The notes: generated by a model not told the origin, from the letters alone. A stretch of 64,000 nucleotides of DNA from PNON01 sp964387025 (GCA_964387025.1 CAYLUZ010000003.1:310001-374000); one strand, 5' to 3'; positions 34,677 to 43,659 are shown, counted from the first letter of the stretch. A program made the numbers and translations.

Positions 34677-35201
34677 ATGTCACATACTCAAGATGAACTT
34701 AGATTTGCTTCAAAATACTTTGCATATCACTTAAAAATGTATTCGGAAACTTTTCAATGGCTTAATAATAATCAAAAAAAGCCACCTGATTGGGTCACAA
34801 ATCGAAATGCAATCATTGAGGCTCATTTAATGCATGCCCGAACTCTTATAAGCTTCTTTTTCCCCAATAATAATTACCGTAAAGATGATGTGGTTGCGAC
34901 TGATTATTTTGACTTTTATCCTGCATCATTGTTGTTTGATAAAGGCGAATTTCTAAAAAAACAAGTCCAGATCATAGGAGGGCAGTTAGTTCACTTAACA
35001 ACAAAACAAATTCCAATCTTAAATAGTGAAAAGGATTGGCCGATATCAGAAATTAAAGAACAACTAGTTTCAATAATTGTAAGGTTTCTTTTAAATGTTC
35101 CTATTAATTTGTTTGCGGAGAATGTGATTGCTAATTGTCAAATCGAAGTTTTAAGGATCACTCCCGAATCGCTAGAATTTACGGCTACCCCAACAACATA
35201 A
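34677..35201 (+). CDS. Hypothetical cargo protein with EAHLMHARTL motif
   Basis: 174 residues, soluble, mostly helical. The block NAIIEAHLMHARTLISFFF followed by KDDVVATDYF resembles a widespread uncharacterised bacterial family with an (L/I)E-x5-HAR-x-L signature. I know no function for it. The ATG at 34677 is preferred over a TTG nine bases upstream. It follows the XRE gene by 54 bases and may share its transcript. As the main unassigned cargo of a mobile element, it could be a host-interaction or defence gene, but nothing proves that. Confidence 0.62.
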   Translation: MSHTQDELRFASKYFAYHLKMYSETFQWLNNNQKKPPDWVTNRNAIIEAHLMHARTLISFFFPNNNYRKDDVVATDYFDFYPASLLFDKGEFLKKQVQIIGGQLVHLTTKQIPILNSEKDWPISEIKEQLVSIIVRFLLNVPINLFAENVIANCQIEVLRITPESLEFTATPTT

Positions 35202-35451
35202 TTATCATTCAAATATTAATTATCTTTTAATAGGGTGAAAATTATTTATTAATTTAAGTATAAATCAATGGAAGTCGTTATTGGAATTTTAATTATAATT
35301 AATATGCAGGGTTAACTATGTTTTCTGTTTTGTGTGAGGAAAAACCGATGAAGACAATTTATCTGGGGACCCATACAGTTTAGTCTTTTTCACTCCGCAA
35401 TGATGGTGAAAATTCCAGCAAATAGCGATAATTTCGTATAGGAGGGTCAAA

Positions 35452-35778
35452 ATGAACTGGATAATGAAGCGTTTCGATATTAATAATCCGTGTGGAAGAC
35501 TGGAATTTGTAATTCTTCACGTCATTGGATATATATTTTTTTCCACTATTTACTTCATGACCCTCAGTTTAATATTAACTTTATTCAGTAATTCATCATC
35601 TGAACCTGGTATCCTGATTATTAAGTTATTGTATATTGCAGTTTGCTCTGCATTTTTTCTGGTAGTTTGTTTTCGAAGGATGAAAGACATAAACGATCCC
35701 CGCTGGTATGCAATTATGCTCTTTATTCCTGGTGTAAATTTGTTGTATTTCCTTGTATTAACTATTAAAACAAGGTAA
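35452..35778 (+). CDS. DUF805-like small membrane protein
   Basis: 108 residues with three or four membrane helices. The DUF805 signature is recognisable: GRLEFVI near the N-terminus, and CFRRMKDINDPRWYAIMLFIPGVNLLYF near the end. AGGAGG is spaced seven bases from the ATG. Function unknown. It lies inside the integrative element, preceded by 250 bases without a gene. Confidence 0.75.
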   Translation: MNWIMKRFDINNPCGRLEFVILHVIGYIFFSTIYFMTLSLILTLFSNSSSEPGILIIKLLYIAVCSAFFLVVCFRRMKDINDPRWYAIMLFIPGVNLLYFLVLTIKTR

Positions 35779-35815
35779 ACCACATCTTAAAAGTGACAAT
35801 GAAAGCCGTGGTGGT

Positions 35816-36025
35816 TTGATAAATGCCACTAAAGACGAAAACACTTATATATTTCCTGGTTCGCAAGCTAATACTGAAGATGAGACAAAAACTTACGAAT
35901 TAGAGAACGAGAAAGGTGATAATGTTCGTAATAAGGGAAGGGTTGAAAACGATAAACCTAATAATAACGTATTAACGAGGGGAGAACAAGATATTGGGTT
36001 TCGTTGTGCGGTGAGTGCTCCGTAG
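35816..36025 (+). pseudogene. Possible remnant ending in a formylglycine-enzyme-like C-terminus
   Basis: A TTG-initiated 69-codon frame of low complexity (rich in Asn, Glu, Lys). Its last residues IGFRCAVSAP look like the closing motif of SUMF1/FGE-sulfatase domains, which usually ends GFRCA or GFRCV. The rest of the domain is absent. It may be a decayed tail of a longer gene next to attR, or a chance resemblance. Confidence 0.2.
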
Positions 36026-36322
36026 AGATTTTCAATATATATTTAAGACAGTTCTGATATGAACTCTCTACTAGACTACAATAAATATTGAATTTTTATC
36101 TGATTGCCTATTCTAATCGCATATCTAGCTTTTTGTAGTCTTAGTTCATGTATTAATCTGTATCTCAATAGAAGTTGAACTTATCCATACTAGGTTCCAG
36201 GATCGAATTCTATTGAACTACAATGTAAATTGTAACCAAATAGGAAGTAAACCTTATTGCACTTGATTCTCAGTCCTGATTACTCGAAATAAATGTGTGA
36301 TTCTTAGGATTTATATATCAGT

Positions 36323-36360
36323 CCGCGAGACCGAGGGTTCAAATCCCTCCGCCCCGACAA
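36323..36360 (+). repeat. attR: tRNA-Pro 3' end direct repeat
   Basis: 38 bases matching 31403-31440 with one mismatch. It contains the T arm and acceptor 3' strand of tRNA-Pro but no 5' half, so it is not a functional tRNA gene. It marks the right end of the element. Confidence 0.92.
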
Positions 36361-36380
36361 ATTATGAACCCTTGATCACA

Positions 36381-36443
36381 CGAGATCGAGGGTTTCCCCT
36401 TGCGGAATTTTGCAGGCGCAACCACACCTCCGCCCCGACAAAT
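36381..36443 (+). repeat. Third, interrupted copy of the tRNA-Pro 3' end
   Basis: CGAGATCGAGGGTT (36381-36394) and CCTCCGCCCCGACAAATT (36427-36444) are the two halves of the att sequence. They are separated by about 32 bases replacing five or six. The interrupting segment has its own small inverted repeat (TTGCG/CGCAA). This may be the scar of an older integration. Confidence 0.6.
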
Positions 36444-36653
36444 TTGACAAAATAAGGTCCCTTTTGCGAGAATGCTTTATCGTAGAGCGGTCTTTTTTGT
36501 TTAATAGCTATAATTAACCTTATCTAATTGAAAGTTAATGGAAAGAAAACAAATGATTTTAATCCAGGGGAACACATTGAGCCAGCGCAGCCGCCCTTAA
36601 AAATGAATTTGATGACATAAACAATCGAATTCTACGTCTTTCAGGAGGCAGTT

Positions 36654-37217
36654 ATGGATAATGTTGAGTTACTTCAAAAATATTTTGGTTTTGATGAATC
36701 GGATCTGTTCGCCAATCGTAACGGCAACCTAACTCCCGGGCAACAGTCGCGCCTGGTTGATGATGATAAGTTTGGGAAAAAACTATTTCTAATCATCAGC
36801 CTCATCCTGTTATTTGTAGCTATTTTACCAGCTATAATAATCGGAATTTCTATAATCTTATGTATCTCAAAAAACTGTTGGCCAGTATCTGCACGATATT
36901 TTTTTACCGCAATGGTGTTGATTTGGACTCCGATATGGGGGTATTTCGGGATCCGTGTACTTCGCAGCGCTTTAGCAACTCAAAAGTCATTTTTACTTCA
37001 AAAGGTGGAAGGGCCTATCAATATCATAAGGACTGTGCATACCGACCACAAGACTCGTCAAGACCATGAAGAACATGAATTGCATATTGGCAATGAGGAA
37101 TTCGAGTGTGATTCAGAACTGGCAAATATCATGATGCAAGGAGATATATATACGATCTATTTTGTTAAAGAAACCAGGAAAATCATATCTGCAGAATTGA
37201 GTGCAAAAGGAAAATAG
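36654..37217 (+). CDS. Membrane protein with cytoplasmic tail, unknown function
   Basis: 187 residues. The soluble N-terminal 45 residues (YFGFDESDLFANRNGNLTPGQ) are followed by two or three membrane helices and a soluble C-terminal domain of about 70 residues. AGGAGG lies five bases before the ATG, so it is well translated. I do not recognise a family. The N-terminal phrase suggests a lineage-specific conserved family. It is the first host gene after the integrated element. Confidence 0.65.
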   Translation: MDNVELLQKYFGFDESDLFANRNGNLTPGQQSRLVDDDKFGKKLFLIISLILLFVAILPAIIIGISIILCISKNCWPVSARYFFTAMVLIWTPIWGYFGIRVLRSALATQKSFLLQKVEGPINIIRTVHTDHKTRQDHEEHELHIGNEEFECDSELANIMMQGDIYTIYFVKETRKIISAELSAKGK

Positions 37218-37350
37218 TAACGAAACCCTACTATGGTATTACATTTTGTATTCTTTACGGCTATTCATAATCTATTTAGATTCCGTGTGGATACAATTAT
37301 TACTATAGTTTCTTATCATCGGTTATGTTGAATAGCTAAAAGGTGACAAA

Positions 37351-40122
37351 ATGTCAGATAGTTCCGGTGGGCAAGTAAGGCCTTTCTCCATACTGACGAC
37401 AAAACTATATATTCCTCTACCCCGGCTCAGGACCGTCCTTCGCCCCCGCCTGATCGAGAAACTGAATGAGGGCTTGCACCAAAACCAGAATTTTGGACGT
37501 AAACTCACCCTCATCTCTGCTCCCGCCGGTTTTGGCAAAACCACGCTAGTCAGCGAATGGCTCGCCAACTGCCAGCTACCTGCCGGCTGGCTATCTCTCG
37601 ATGAAGGGGATAACGACCTCTCCTGCTTCCTGTCTTACCTTGTCTCTGCTTTACAAACGATCACAAATGATATTGGAAAAGGGGTTTTGGGAGCAATCCA
37701 AACATCACAGCCGCTGATGACGATCAATGAATCGCTGTTAGCAAACCTTCTGAACGAAATTGTTGCCATCCCGAACAATTTCATCCTGGTTCTGGATGAT
37801 TACCATGTGATCGATTCTGAACCGATCGACAATGCCCTCACCTATCTGCTCGATCATCTGCCACCTCAGATGCACGTTGTGATCACCACCCGCGAGGATC
37901 CATCCCTGCCGCTGCCTCGTTACCGGGCAAAGGCACAATTAACCGAAGTACGCGCAGCCGATCTGCGCTTTAGCGCTGAAGAAGCCGGTGCATTTCTAAA
38001 CCAGATGATGAACCTCAACCTCTCGGTGGAAAACATTGCCGCCCTGGAAACCCGTACCGAAGGCTGGATCGCCGGTCTGCAATTGGCTGCCCTCTCCATG
38101 CAGGGACGGGAAGATATTCCCGGTTTTATCCAGGCCTTCACCGGCAGTCATCGTTTTGTTTTGGATTATCTGGTCGAAGAAGTCCTTCAGCACCGGTCTG
38201 AAAATATCCGCAGCTTCTTACTGCAAACCGCGATTCTCGACAAGTTTTGTGCTTCATTATGCAATTCTGTTACTGAGCGGGAAGATGGCAAAGAAATGCT
38301 GGATGTCCTGGAACACAGCAACCTGTTCCTTATTCCGCTTGACGATAAGCGCCAGTGGTATCGCTATCACCACCTTTTCGCTGAGGTGCTTATGACCCAT
38401 CTGTTAGAGAGGCAGCCTCAGGAAGTATCCAGCATGCATCTGCGGGCAAGCGCGTGGTTTGAACAGAACGGTCTACGTCCCGATGCCATCCGTCATGCGT
38501 TGGCTGCCAAAGACTTCGAGCTCGCCGCAGGTCTGATCGAACTGGCGTACCCGGCAATGGAAGACGGAAGTAGCCAATCCGCGCTATGGCTTGGCTGGGT
38601 AAAGACGCTGCCGGATGATATGTTCCATTCCCGACCGGTGCTTAATGTTGACTATGCATTCGCGTTATTAGGTATAGGTGAAATTGAAGCTGCCGAGACG
38701 CGATTGAAGGATGCCGAAGGATGGTTGATACCCGAACCGGAATCGGCCGGGATGATCGTCGCCGACATGAAACAATATACGTCCCTGCCAGAAACAATTG
38801 CCATCGGACGAGCCTATAACGCCCAGGCATTTGGCAAAATACATGAAACGATCAAATACGCCAACCGAGTACTAGAGCTTCCTGTAACAGATCCTTTCAG
38901 GCACAGTCAGGCATCCATGATGCTGGGAATGACTTATTGGGCAAGCGGGGATCTGGAAGCTGCCAACCGGGTCTTCGCCGATTACACGATGAAACTGCGG
39001 ACTGCTGGCAACATCCCGGATGCGATCGGCACAACCGTTGTTCTGGCTGATATCGGGCTGGTATTGGGGCATCTCAAGGAGGCAATCAGTACAAACGAGC
39101 AATTGTTGCAATTTGTAATGGATCAGGATGTACCAATCTCTCCTGATACAGCTGACCTTCACAGGGGATTAAGTGAGCTGTATATTGAACAGGGAAACCT
39201 GGAAGCTGCTGCTCAACACCTGCGGAAAAGCAAGGAATTAGGGGAGAAGGCTGATCTGCCTGTCTGGCAGTACCGTTGGTGTGTAGATCAGTCCCGGCTT
39301 AAAGAAACACAGGGTGACCTGGAAGGCGCTCTCTCTCTTTTGGATGAAGCGCAACGTCTGTATATCCGGACACCATTACCAGATTTTCGTCCCATATCTG
39401 CCATGAAAGCCAGGATATGGGTTGCGCAGGGCAGGTTGGACAAAAGCCTGGAGTGGGTGGGCGAGCAGGGACTTTCCGTAGACGACGATCTTTGTTTTTT
39501 GCGCGAGTTCGAGCACATCACCCTTGCCCGGGTACTCATCGCCCAATATCAGAACCATCGAACCGATGCCTCTATTCAAACTGCCGTACAGCTCCTGGAG
39601 CGACTACTGCAGGCAGCGGAAGAAGGCAGCCGGATGGGAAGCGTGATCGAGATACTTGTGCTACATGCTCTTGCGTTCCAGGCACAGGGCAATATCACAC
39701 TTTCTCTCGTGCCGTTGGAGCGTGCCCTGACCCTGGCTGAGCCGGAAGGCTTTTTCCGCATATTTGTTGGTGAGGGTAAATCAATGGCGGAGTTATTGAA
39801 AAGACTTGAAGCAAATGATGGGACGCTGCGCATAAAGCAGTATATTCGCAAATTGCTTCCTGCTTATAATCCTCCCTCCGGTATCGCTTCCGTGGGTAAA
39901 AATCATCAAGGCCACCCGCAGTTTTTGGCTGAGCCGTTGAGCGAACGTGAACTCGAAGTGCTCAGACTGCTCAGAACCGATATGAACGGACCTGAAATTG
40001 CCCGGGAACTCATGGTATCACTGAGCACCATGCGTACCCATACACAAAACATTTACTCCAAGCTGGGGGTGAACGATCGCCGGGCTGCTGCCCGCCGCGC
40101 CGAAGAGCTAAATTTGTTGTAA
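37351..40122 (+). CDS. MalT-type LuxR transcriptional regulator (STAND ATPase)
   Basis: 923 residues. It begins with the MalT-like TTKLYIPLPRLRTVLRPRLIEKL lead. Walker A APAGFGKTTL is near residue 57, Walker B LILVLDDYHV-type (FILVLDDYHVIDS) near 145, and the TTREDP sensor near 177. A TPR-like helical region follows (about 400-820). A LuxR HTH closes the protein (LSERELEVLRLL, then MVSLSTMRTHTQNIYSKLGV). ATP and an inducer normally drive oligomerisation and promoter binding. It heads a run of same-strand membrane protein genes that may be its targets. Confidence 0.93.
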   Translation: MSDSSGGQVRPFSILTTKLYIPLPRLRTVLRPRLIEKLNEGLHQNQNFGRKLTLISAPAGFGKTTLVSEWLANCQLPAGWLSLDEGDNDLSCFLSYLVSALQTITNDIGKGVLGAIQTSQPLMTINESLLANLLNEIVAIPNNFILVLDDYHVIDSEPIDNALTYLLDHLPPQMHVVITTREDPSLPLPRYRAKAQLTEVRAADLRFSAEEAGAFLNQMMNLNLSVENIAALETRTEGWIAGLQLAALSMQGREDIPGFIQAFTGSHRFVLDYLVEEVLQHRSENIRSFLLQTAILDKFCASLCNSVTEREDGKEMLDVLEHSNLFLIPLDDKRQWYRYHHLFAEVLMTHLLERQPQEVSSMHLRASAWFEQNGLRPDAIRHALAAKDFELAAGLIELAYPAMEDGSSQSALWLGWVKTLPDDMFHSRPVLNVDYAFALLGIGEIEAAETRLKDAEGWLIPEPESAGMIVADMKQYTSLPETIAIGRAYNAQAFGKIHETIKYANRVLELPVTDPFRHSQASMMLGMTYWASGDLEAANRVFADYTMKLRTAGNIPDAIGTTVVLADIGLVLGHLKEAISTNEQLLQFVMDQDVPISPDTADLHRGLSELYIEQGNLEAAAQHLRKSKELGEKADLPVWQYRWCVDQSRLKETQGDLEGALSLLDEAQRLYIRTPLPDFRPISAMKARIWVAQGRLDKSLEWVGEQGLSVDDDLCFLREFEHITLARVLIAQYQNHRTDASIQTAVQLLERLLQAAEEGSRMGSVIEILVLHALAFQAQGNITLSLVPLERALTLAEPEGFFRIFVGEGKSMAELLKRLEANDGTLRIKQYIRKLLPAYNPPSGIASVGKNHQGHPQFLAEPLSERELEVLRLLRTDMNGPEIARELMVSLSTMRTHTQNIYSKLGVNDRRAAARRAEELNLL

Positions 40123-40143
40123 CGATCACTAGATCATAATTCC

Positions 40144-40183
40144 AAAGTGCCAGCAGGTTTTTTATCACCTGTCGGCACTTTTT
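40144..40183 (+). terminator. Terminator after MalT-like regulator
   Basis: AAAGTGCC-A-GCAGGT and ACCTG-T-CGGCACTTT form a near-perfect stem with a T-rich loop, ending in a T5 tract. It lies about 22 bases after the regulator stop, so the following genes probably have their own promoter. Confidence 0.8.
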
Positions 40184-40338
40184 GATTCTCTCCATACACT
40201 CCGGCCAATAAATCATCACCTCATTCATCACAAGTAATGATGACGCCTCATCATATTACCTTGTATCTTTTGATTGAAGAGATGAATGCGAAATAGGAAA
40301 CATTCACCCAAATTGGAAAAATTTTCACGAGGTGCCGC

Positions 40339-40611
40339 TTGAGTTGTAAGCAAACATTGCCTGAGTTTTATGACGAGTGTGGATTTTACGAGATTCGCCT
40401 CAAGGGACAGCTTGATGAAAGATGGGCTGGCAGATTTGAGGGCTTGACCATCACACTGGAAGACAACGGCGACACGGTATTGACTGGCCCGGTGGTAGAT
40501 CAGGCCGCGCTGCATGGATTGCTAAAAAGAATTCGTGACCTGGGCATGCCATTAATCTCGGTCAATTTCATTCACCCCGGCCAGGTAAAAGCACAGGAGG
40601 TCAAATCGTAA
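40339..40611 (+). CDS. Small conserved hypothetical protein
   Basis: 90 residues with a probable TTG start (GAGGTG upstream). The core YEIRLKGQLDERWAGRFEGLTITLEDNGDTVLTGPVVDQAALHGLLKRIRDLGMPLISVN is one I associate with a small family that recurs beside MalT-type regulators and DUF4386 genes in Chloroflexota. No function is known. It could be a single-domain regulatory partner. It precedes the first DUF4386 gene by 62 bases on the same strand. Confidence 0.7.
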   Translation: MSCKQTLPEFYDECGFYEIRLKGQLDERWAGRFEGLTITLEDNGDTVLTGPVVDQAALHGLLKRIRDLGMPLISVNFIHPGQVKAQEVKS

Positions 40612-40673
40612 TTATTACCAATTCTATTTTTCGTGTTTACCAATCAATTCAAATTAATTAAGGAGATTAAGAA

Positions 40674-41396
40674 ATGAATACTTACAGAAAGAATGCAGTA
40701 ATGACAGGTATACTCTACTTCCTGGGGACAGCCTTTGGGGTTTCAAGCGGACTTATTGGCGGTAAAGTGATTGCCTCGGTAATTTCCGGTGTACCGCCCG
40801 TCGGTGTGGATATACTGAGCCTCGCAGCGGCCGATTCGTCTCGAATTACTTGGGGTGCATTATTAACCTTCATGATGGGAATTTCCTTGGTGGGGATGAC
40901 GGTTTTCCTCTACCCGGTCATAAGGAAAGCCAGCAGAGAACTGGCGATGGGGCTGGTCCTTTTCCGTGGAGCGTTGGAAGGCGTATTTTATATGTTTACA
41001 ACCCTCACTTTTTTGACACTTTTAGCAGTTGGCAACACTTACGTTACCACCGGTTCTGATTCGGCGGTTTTTCAAACCATTGGAAATCTTATATATCAGT
41101 TTGCAAACCTCACTGCTCCGGTCAGTTCCTTCATTTTTCTCATTGGAGCCACGATCATATACGTCACTTTTTACCGCACCCGATTGATCCCACGCTGGAT
41201 ATCCGTCTGGGGCTTCATCGCCGTGGCTGCTTCTCTGACTGCAGCTTTGTTGAAATTCTTTCATATGGACACCGGCATCGGGTTTTATCTGGATATCGCG
41301 GGGATGTTCCCACAGGAATTGGTTATGGCGGTCTGGTTGATCGTGAAGGGATTCAATCAACCTGCGTTGATTGCCCTATCAGCCAAAACAGAATAA
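40674..41396 (+). CDS. DUF4386 membrane protein (paralogue A)
   Basis: 240 residues with six or seven membrane helices. DUF4386 features: the opening NTYRKNAVMTGILYFLGT, an ELAMGLVLFRGALEGVFYM segment, and FYRTRLIPRWISVWG before the last helices. Function unknown. AAGGAGA sits near the ATG. It is a close paralogue of the gene at 42470; the opening and the RTRLIPRW and WLIVKGFN segments are nearly identical, so a tandem duplication has occurred with a CPBP gene between the copies. Confidence 0.85.
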   Translation: MNTYRKNAVMTGILYFLGTAFGVSSGLIGGKVIASVISGVPPVGVDILSLAAADSSRITWGALLTFMMGISLVGMTVFLYPVIRKASRELAMGLVLFRGALEGVFYMFTTLTFLTLLAVGNTYVTTGSDSAVFQTIGNLIYQFANLTAPVSSFIFLIGATIIYVTFYRTRLIPRWISVWGFIAVAASLTAALLKFFHMDTGIGFYLDIAGMFPQELVMAVWLIVKGFNQPALIALSAKTE

Positions 41397-41521
41397 TGGC
41401 GTAATTTTACACACTACGGACTGGCAGTCCTGAAAATATAGCCGGATTGCCAGTCCTGCAAAACTTGAGCAACAAGTTGACTCAATGAAACTCATTAAAA
41501 TTGTTCACAAATGGAGAATAA

Positions 41522-42431
41522 ATGAACACAAATATAAAGACGGCAAAAATAGATACGAAAATTTCTTATTATGTCACACACCGACCGCATGTTGTAAAAG
41601 AACTAGTTTTATTTTTTATCATTACTTTCGCGATCATGTTCGGACTTGGGGGACTTGGTATGGCATTTCGAAGCCAGGTTGAAAAAAATATTCGGTCCTA
41701 TAAGTAATAACAATTTATTTGTAATGATACTTATTTACGCACCGACTATCGCTGGACTAACGATGACAATTATTTTTGAGAAATGGAGCGGTCTCGTTGC
41801 ATTATTTAAAAGAGGCGTGCTATTCACTAAACCTAAGTGGTTGATAATTGCCATATTCATAGTCCCTTTAATTCTGCTGATTTATGGACTTTTTACTTAT
41901 CTGACCGGAATTGGAGCAACCTCATTTAACTGGATTGCGTATTTCGGTACTTACCCACTACTAATTTTTAGTCTTAATATATTTACCGATGCTGGTCCAA
42001 TTGGGGAAGAACTAGGATGGAGAGGTTATGCCCTACCCAGATTGCTTCAACTCCATTCGCCGATCGCTGCAACCAGTATTTTAGCAGCTTTCTGGACCTT
42101 ATTTCATCTGGTAGCATTTTTGTCGCCAGGAACAAGGCAATCTGGAATGTCATTCGTTTGGTTTACATTATTTTGTTTTTCAATAGCTTTTATCATGACA
42201 TGGCTTTATATGAAAACTGGTGGAAACTGGATTGTTTCAGGATTATTGCAACATTATTTGATTAATTCATTTGCAATAAACGGAGCAATCAAGGTTGGAT
42301 TTGGTTTGTCGATTTCCCTAGGCGTTGCAGTATTAATAATCTTCCTTTTCAAAGGTTTTCGAGAAAGTAGGCTTGCTAGAGGTGGTGCGTCCTTCAAAAG
42401 TAGCTTGTCAGATGTTCCAGATTCTAAATAG
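41522..42431 (+). CDS. CPBP family intramembrane protease, frameshifted at an A7 run
   Basis: Two overlapping frames, 41522-41707 and 41646-42431, together make one CPBP protein. The first gives the N-terminus and first helix; the second gives the rest, with the motifs GEELGWRGYALPRL, FWTLFHLVAF and the later LLQHYLINSF. Removing one A from the run at 41684-41690 fuses them without a break. So the gene carries a one-base insertion, real or from assembly. The in-frame ATG at 41646 of the second frame has no ribosome site. If the shift is real, the first helix is lost but the catalytic glutamates remain. Confidence 0.75.
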
Positions 42432-42469
42432 TAATACTCATTCATATCGTCAAAAATGGAGATTAAAAA

Positions 42470-43168
42470 ATGAATTCATATAGAAAGAATGCGGTATTAA
42501 CTGGTGTCCTAATCATCCTGGGAACGGTCTTTGGAATTTTGGGCGCAGTCATTGGAGGTGAAGTGTTTATCTCGCTGATTTCCAGCAAACCTTTTGCCGG
42601 TGTGGATATGCTAAGCCAGGCTGCCGCCAATTCGTCCCAGCTTACCGGGGGTGCACTATTTACCATTATGATGGGGACTTCACTGGTGGCGATGACGATT
42701 TTCCTCTACCCGATCTTTAGAAAAGATAGCGAAGAACTGGCGATGGGGATGGTCATTTTCCGCGGAGCACTGGAGGGAACCTGGTATTTTGTTACAGTCC
42801 TCGGTTTTTTTGTACTGGTCGCGCTTGGCAACGAATACATTGCCACCGGGGCGAATTCGGCAACTTTACAGTCCATGGGCAATGTCTTGAATCAGATCCA
42901 GTACCGCCTCGGCGAGATCGGACCCATCTTTTTTCTCATTGGGAGTGCGTGTTTATACATTTCCTTCTACCGCACCAGGCTGATCCCCCGCTGGCTGACC
43001 GTCTGGGGTTTGATCGGCGTGATTTCCTGTATGGTTTACACAAATACCGGCTATGATTTTTATTTGAAAATGGTATTGGTGCCACAGGAAATGGTAATGG
43101 GGATTTGGTTGATCGTGAAGGGATTCAATCCATCAGCGATAGCTGCCCTTTTTGCCAAAGCAGATTAA
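42470..43168 (+). CDS. DUF4386 membrane protein (paralogue B)
   Basis: 232 residues with six or seven membrane helices. Same architecture as the gene at 40674: NSYRKNAVLTGVLIILGT start, EELAMGMVIFRGALEGTWYF, FYRTRLIPRWLTVWGLIG and MGIWLIVKGFNPSAI. It is slightly shorter before the last helix. GGAG precedes the ATG by nine bases. It follows the CPBP gene by 38 bases and overlaps only a spurious upstream extension of the next gene. Confidence 0.85.
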   Translation: MNSYRKNAVLTGVLIILGTVFGILGAVIGGEVFISLISSKPFAGVDMLSQAAANSSQLTGGALFTIMMGTSLVAMTIFLYPIFRKDSEELAMGMVIFRGALEGTWYFVTVLGFFVLVALGNEYIATGANSATLQSMGNVLNQIQYRLGEIGPIFFLIGSACLYISFYRTRLIPRWLTVWGLIGVISCMVYTNTGYDFYLKMVLVPQEMVMGIWLIVKGFNPSAIAALFAKAD

Positions 43169-43199
43169 TCAAAAGAAATTAATAATTGGAGAAAATATA

Positions 43200-43625
43200 A
43201 TGGAGCTAACTAGTAATGGTAAAGTAGTTGTCGTGACATCACTTTTCCGGATGATCTTTGGGGGGTATCTTATAGGAAATGACCTATATCGCTTTAATGA
43301 TGCAAACAGCGCGTTGCAAGTTCTTTTCATTTATGGTGTGATTGGCCTCTTCGCAACCCTGTTCATTGTAGGCAAAAGATATGGAAGATTTGGTCTCTTA
43401 GGTCTTATTGGTTGGGATGTCCTTTTTATAGGGGCACAGTTTGTTTTCACCTTCCTTTCTGTAAGTAAATTAGTAGACCCGGGTTTGCATGACCCGGAGA
43501 CCAATTGGTGGTCGTTGTTGTTGACGTTTTCTTTTGCCCTTGTGACGCTCATATTCTCCCTCAGAGCTTACAGAGAAACCAGACACTCCAACGCTTACAA
43601 TTTAAAATCTAAGATTAACGCTTGA
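43200..43625 (+). CDS. Small membrane protein, unknown
   Basis: 141 residues from the ATG at 43200 with GGAG eight bases upstream; an earlier in-frame start at 43152 would overlap the DUF4386 gene and lacks a site. Four membrane helices and a polar C-terminus. No family recognised. It sits between DUF4386 and an MDR oxidoreductase on the same strand with short gaps, so it is likely co-transcribed. Confidence 0.65.
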   Translation: MELTSNGKVVVVTSLFRMIFGGYLIGNDLYRFNDANSALQVLFIYGVIGLFATLFIVGKRYGRFGLLGLIGWDVLFIGAQFVFTFLSVSKLVDPGLHDPETNWWSLLLTFSFALVTLIFSLRAYRETRHSNAYNLKSKINA

Positions 43626-43659
43626 AACAAAATAGGTTCAACCTGAAAGGTGTTTATCG

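Larger units (their letters stand above)
31403..36360. mobile_element. Integrative element in tRNA-Pro, 4.92 kb
   Basis: Bounded by the 38-base att repeats; the repeat period, hence the excised circle, is 4920 bases. Contents in order: tyrosine recombinase, HTH/zinc-ribbon protein and Rep_trans initiator (minus strand, tightly packed), a structured non-coding block, then an XRE regulator, a hypothetical protein, a DUF805 protein and a coding remnant (plus strand). The DNA is visibly more AT-rich than its flanks. No relaxase, coupling ATPase or capsid gene is seen. It looks like an integrating rolling-circle plasmid or a minimal mobilisable element. Confidence 0.9.
36026..36653. other. Gene-free stretch containing attR and a decayed att copy
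   Basis: No frame of convincing coding character over 628 bases. It holds the right-hand att repeat (36323-36360) and a hairpin AACCCTTGATC/GATCGAGGGTT (36367-36394) that could end transcription. A third partial tRNA-Pro 3' end overlaps that hairpin. AT-rich filler lies up to the gene at 36654. Confidence 0.6.

Noticed and set aside
36323..36360. Second tRNA-Pro gene
   Set aside because: Only the 3' half is present; no acceptor 5' strand, D arm or anticodon.
41646..41707. Programmed frameshift in the CPBP gene
   Set aside because: The A7 run is slippery, but the needed shift is +1 and no stimulatory structure or stop-codon arrangement of known programmed sites is evident; a one-base indel is simpler.
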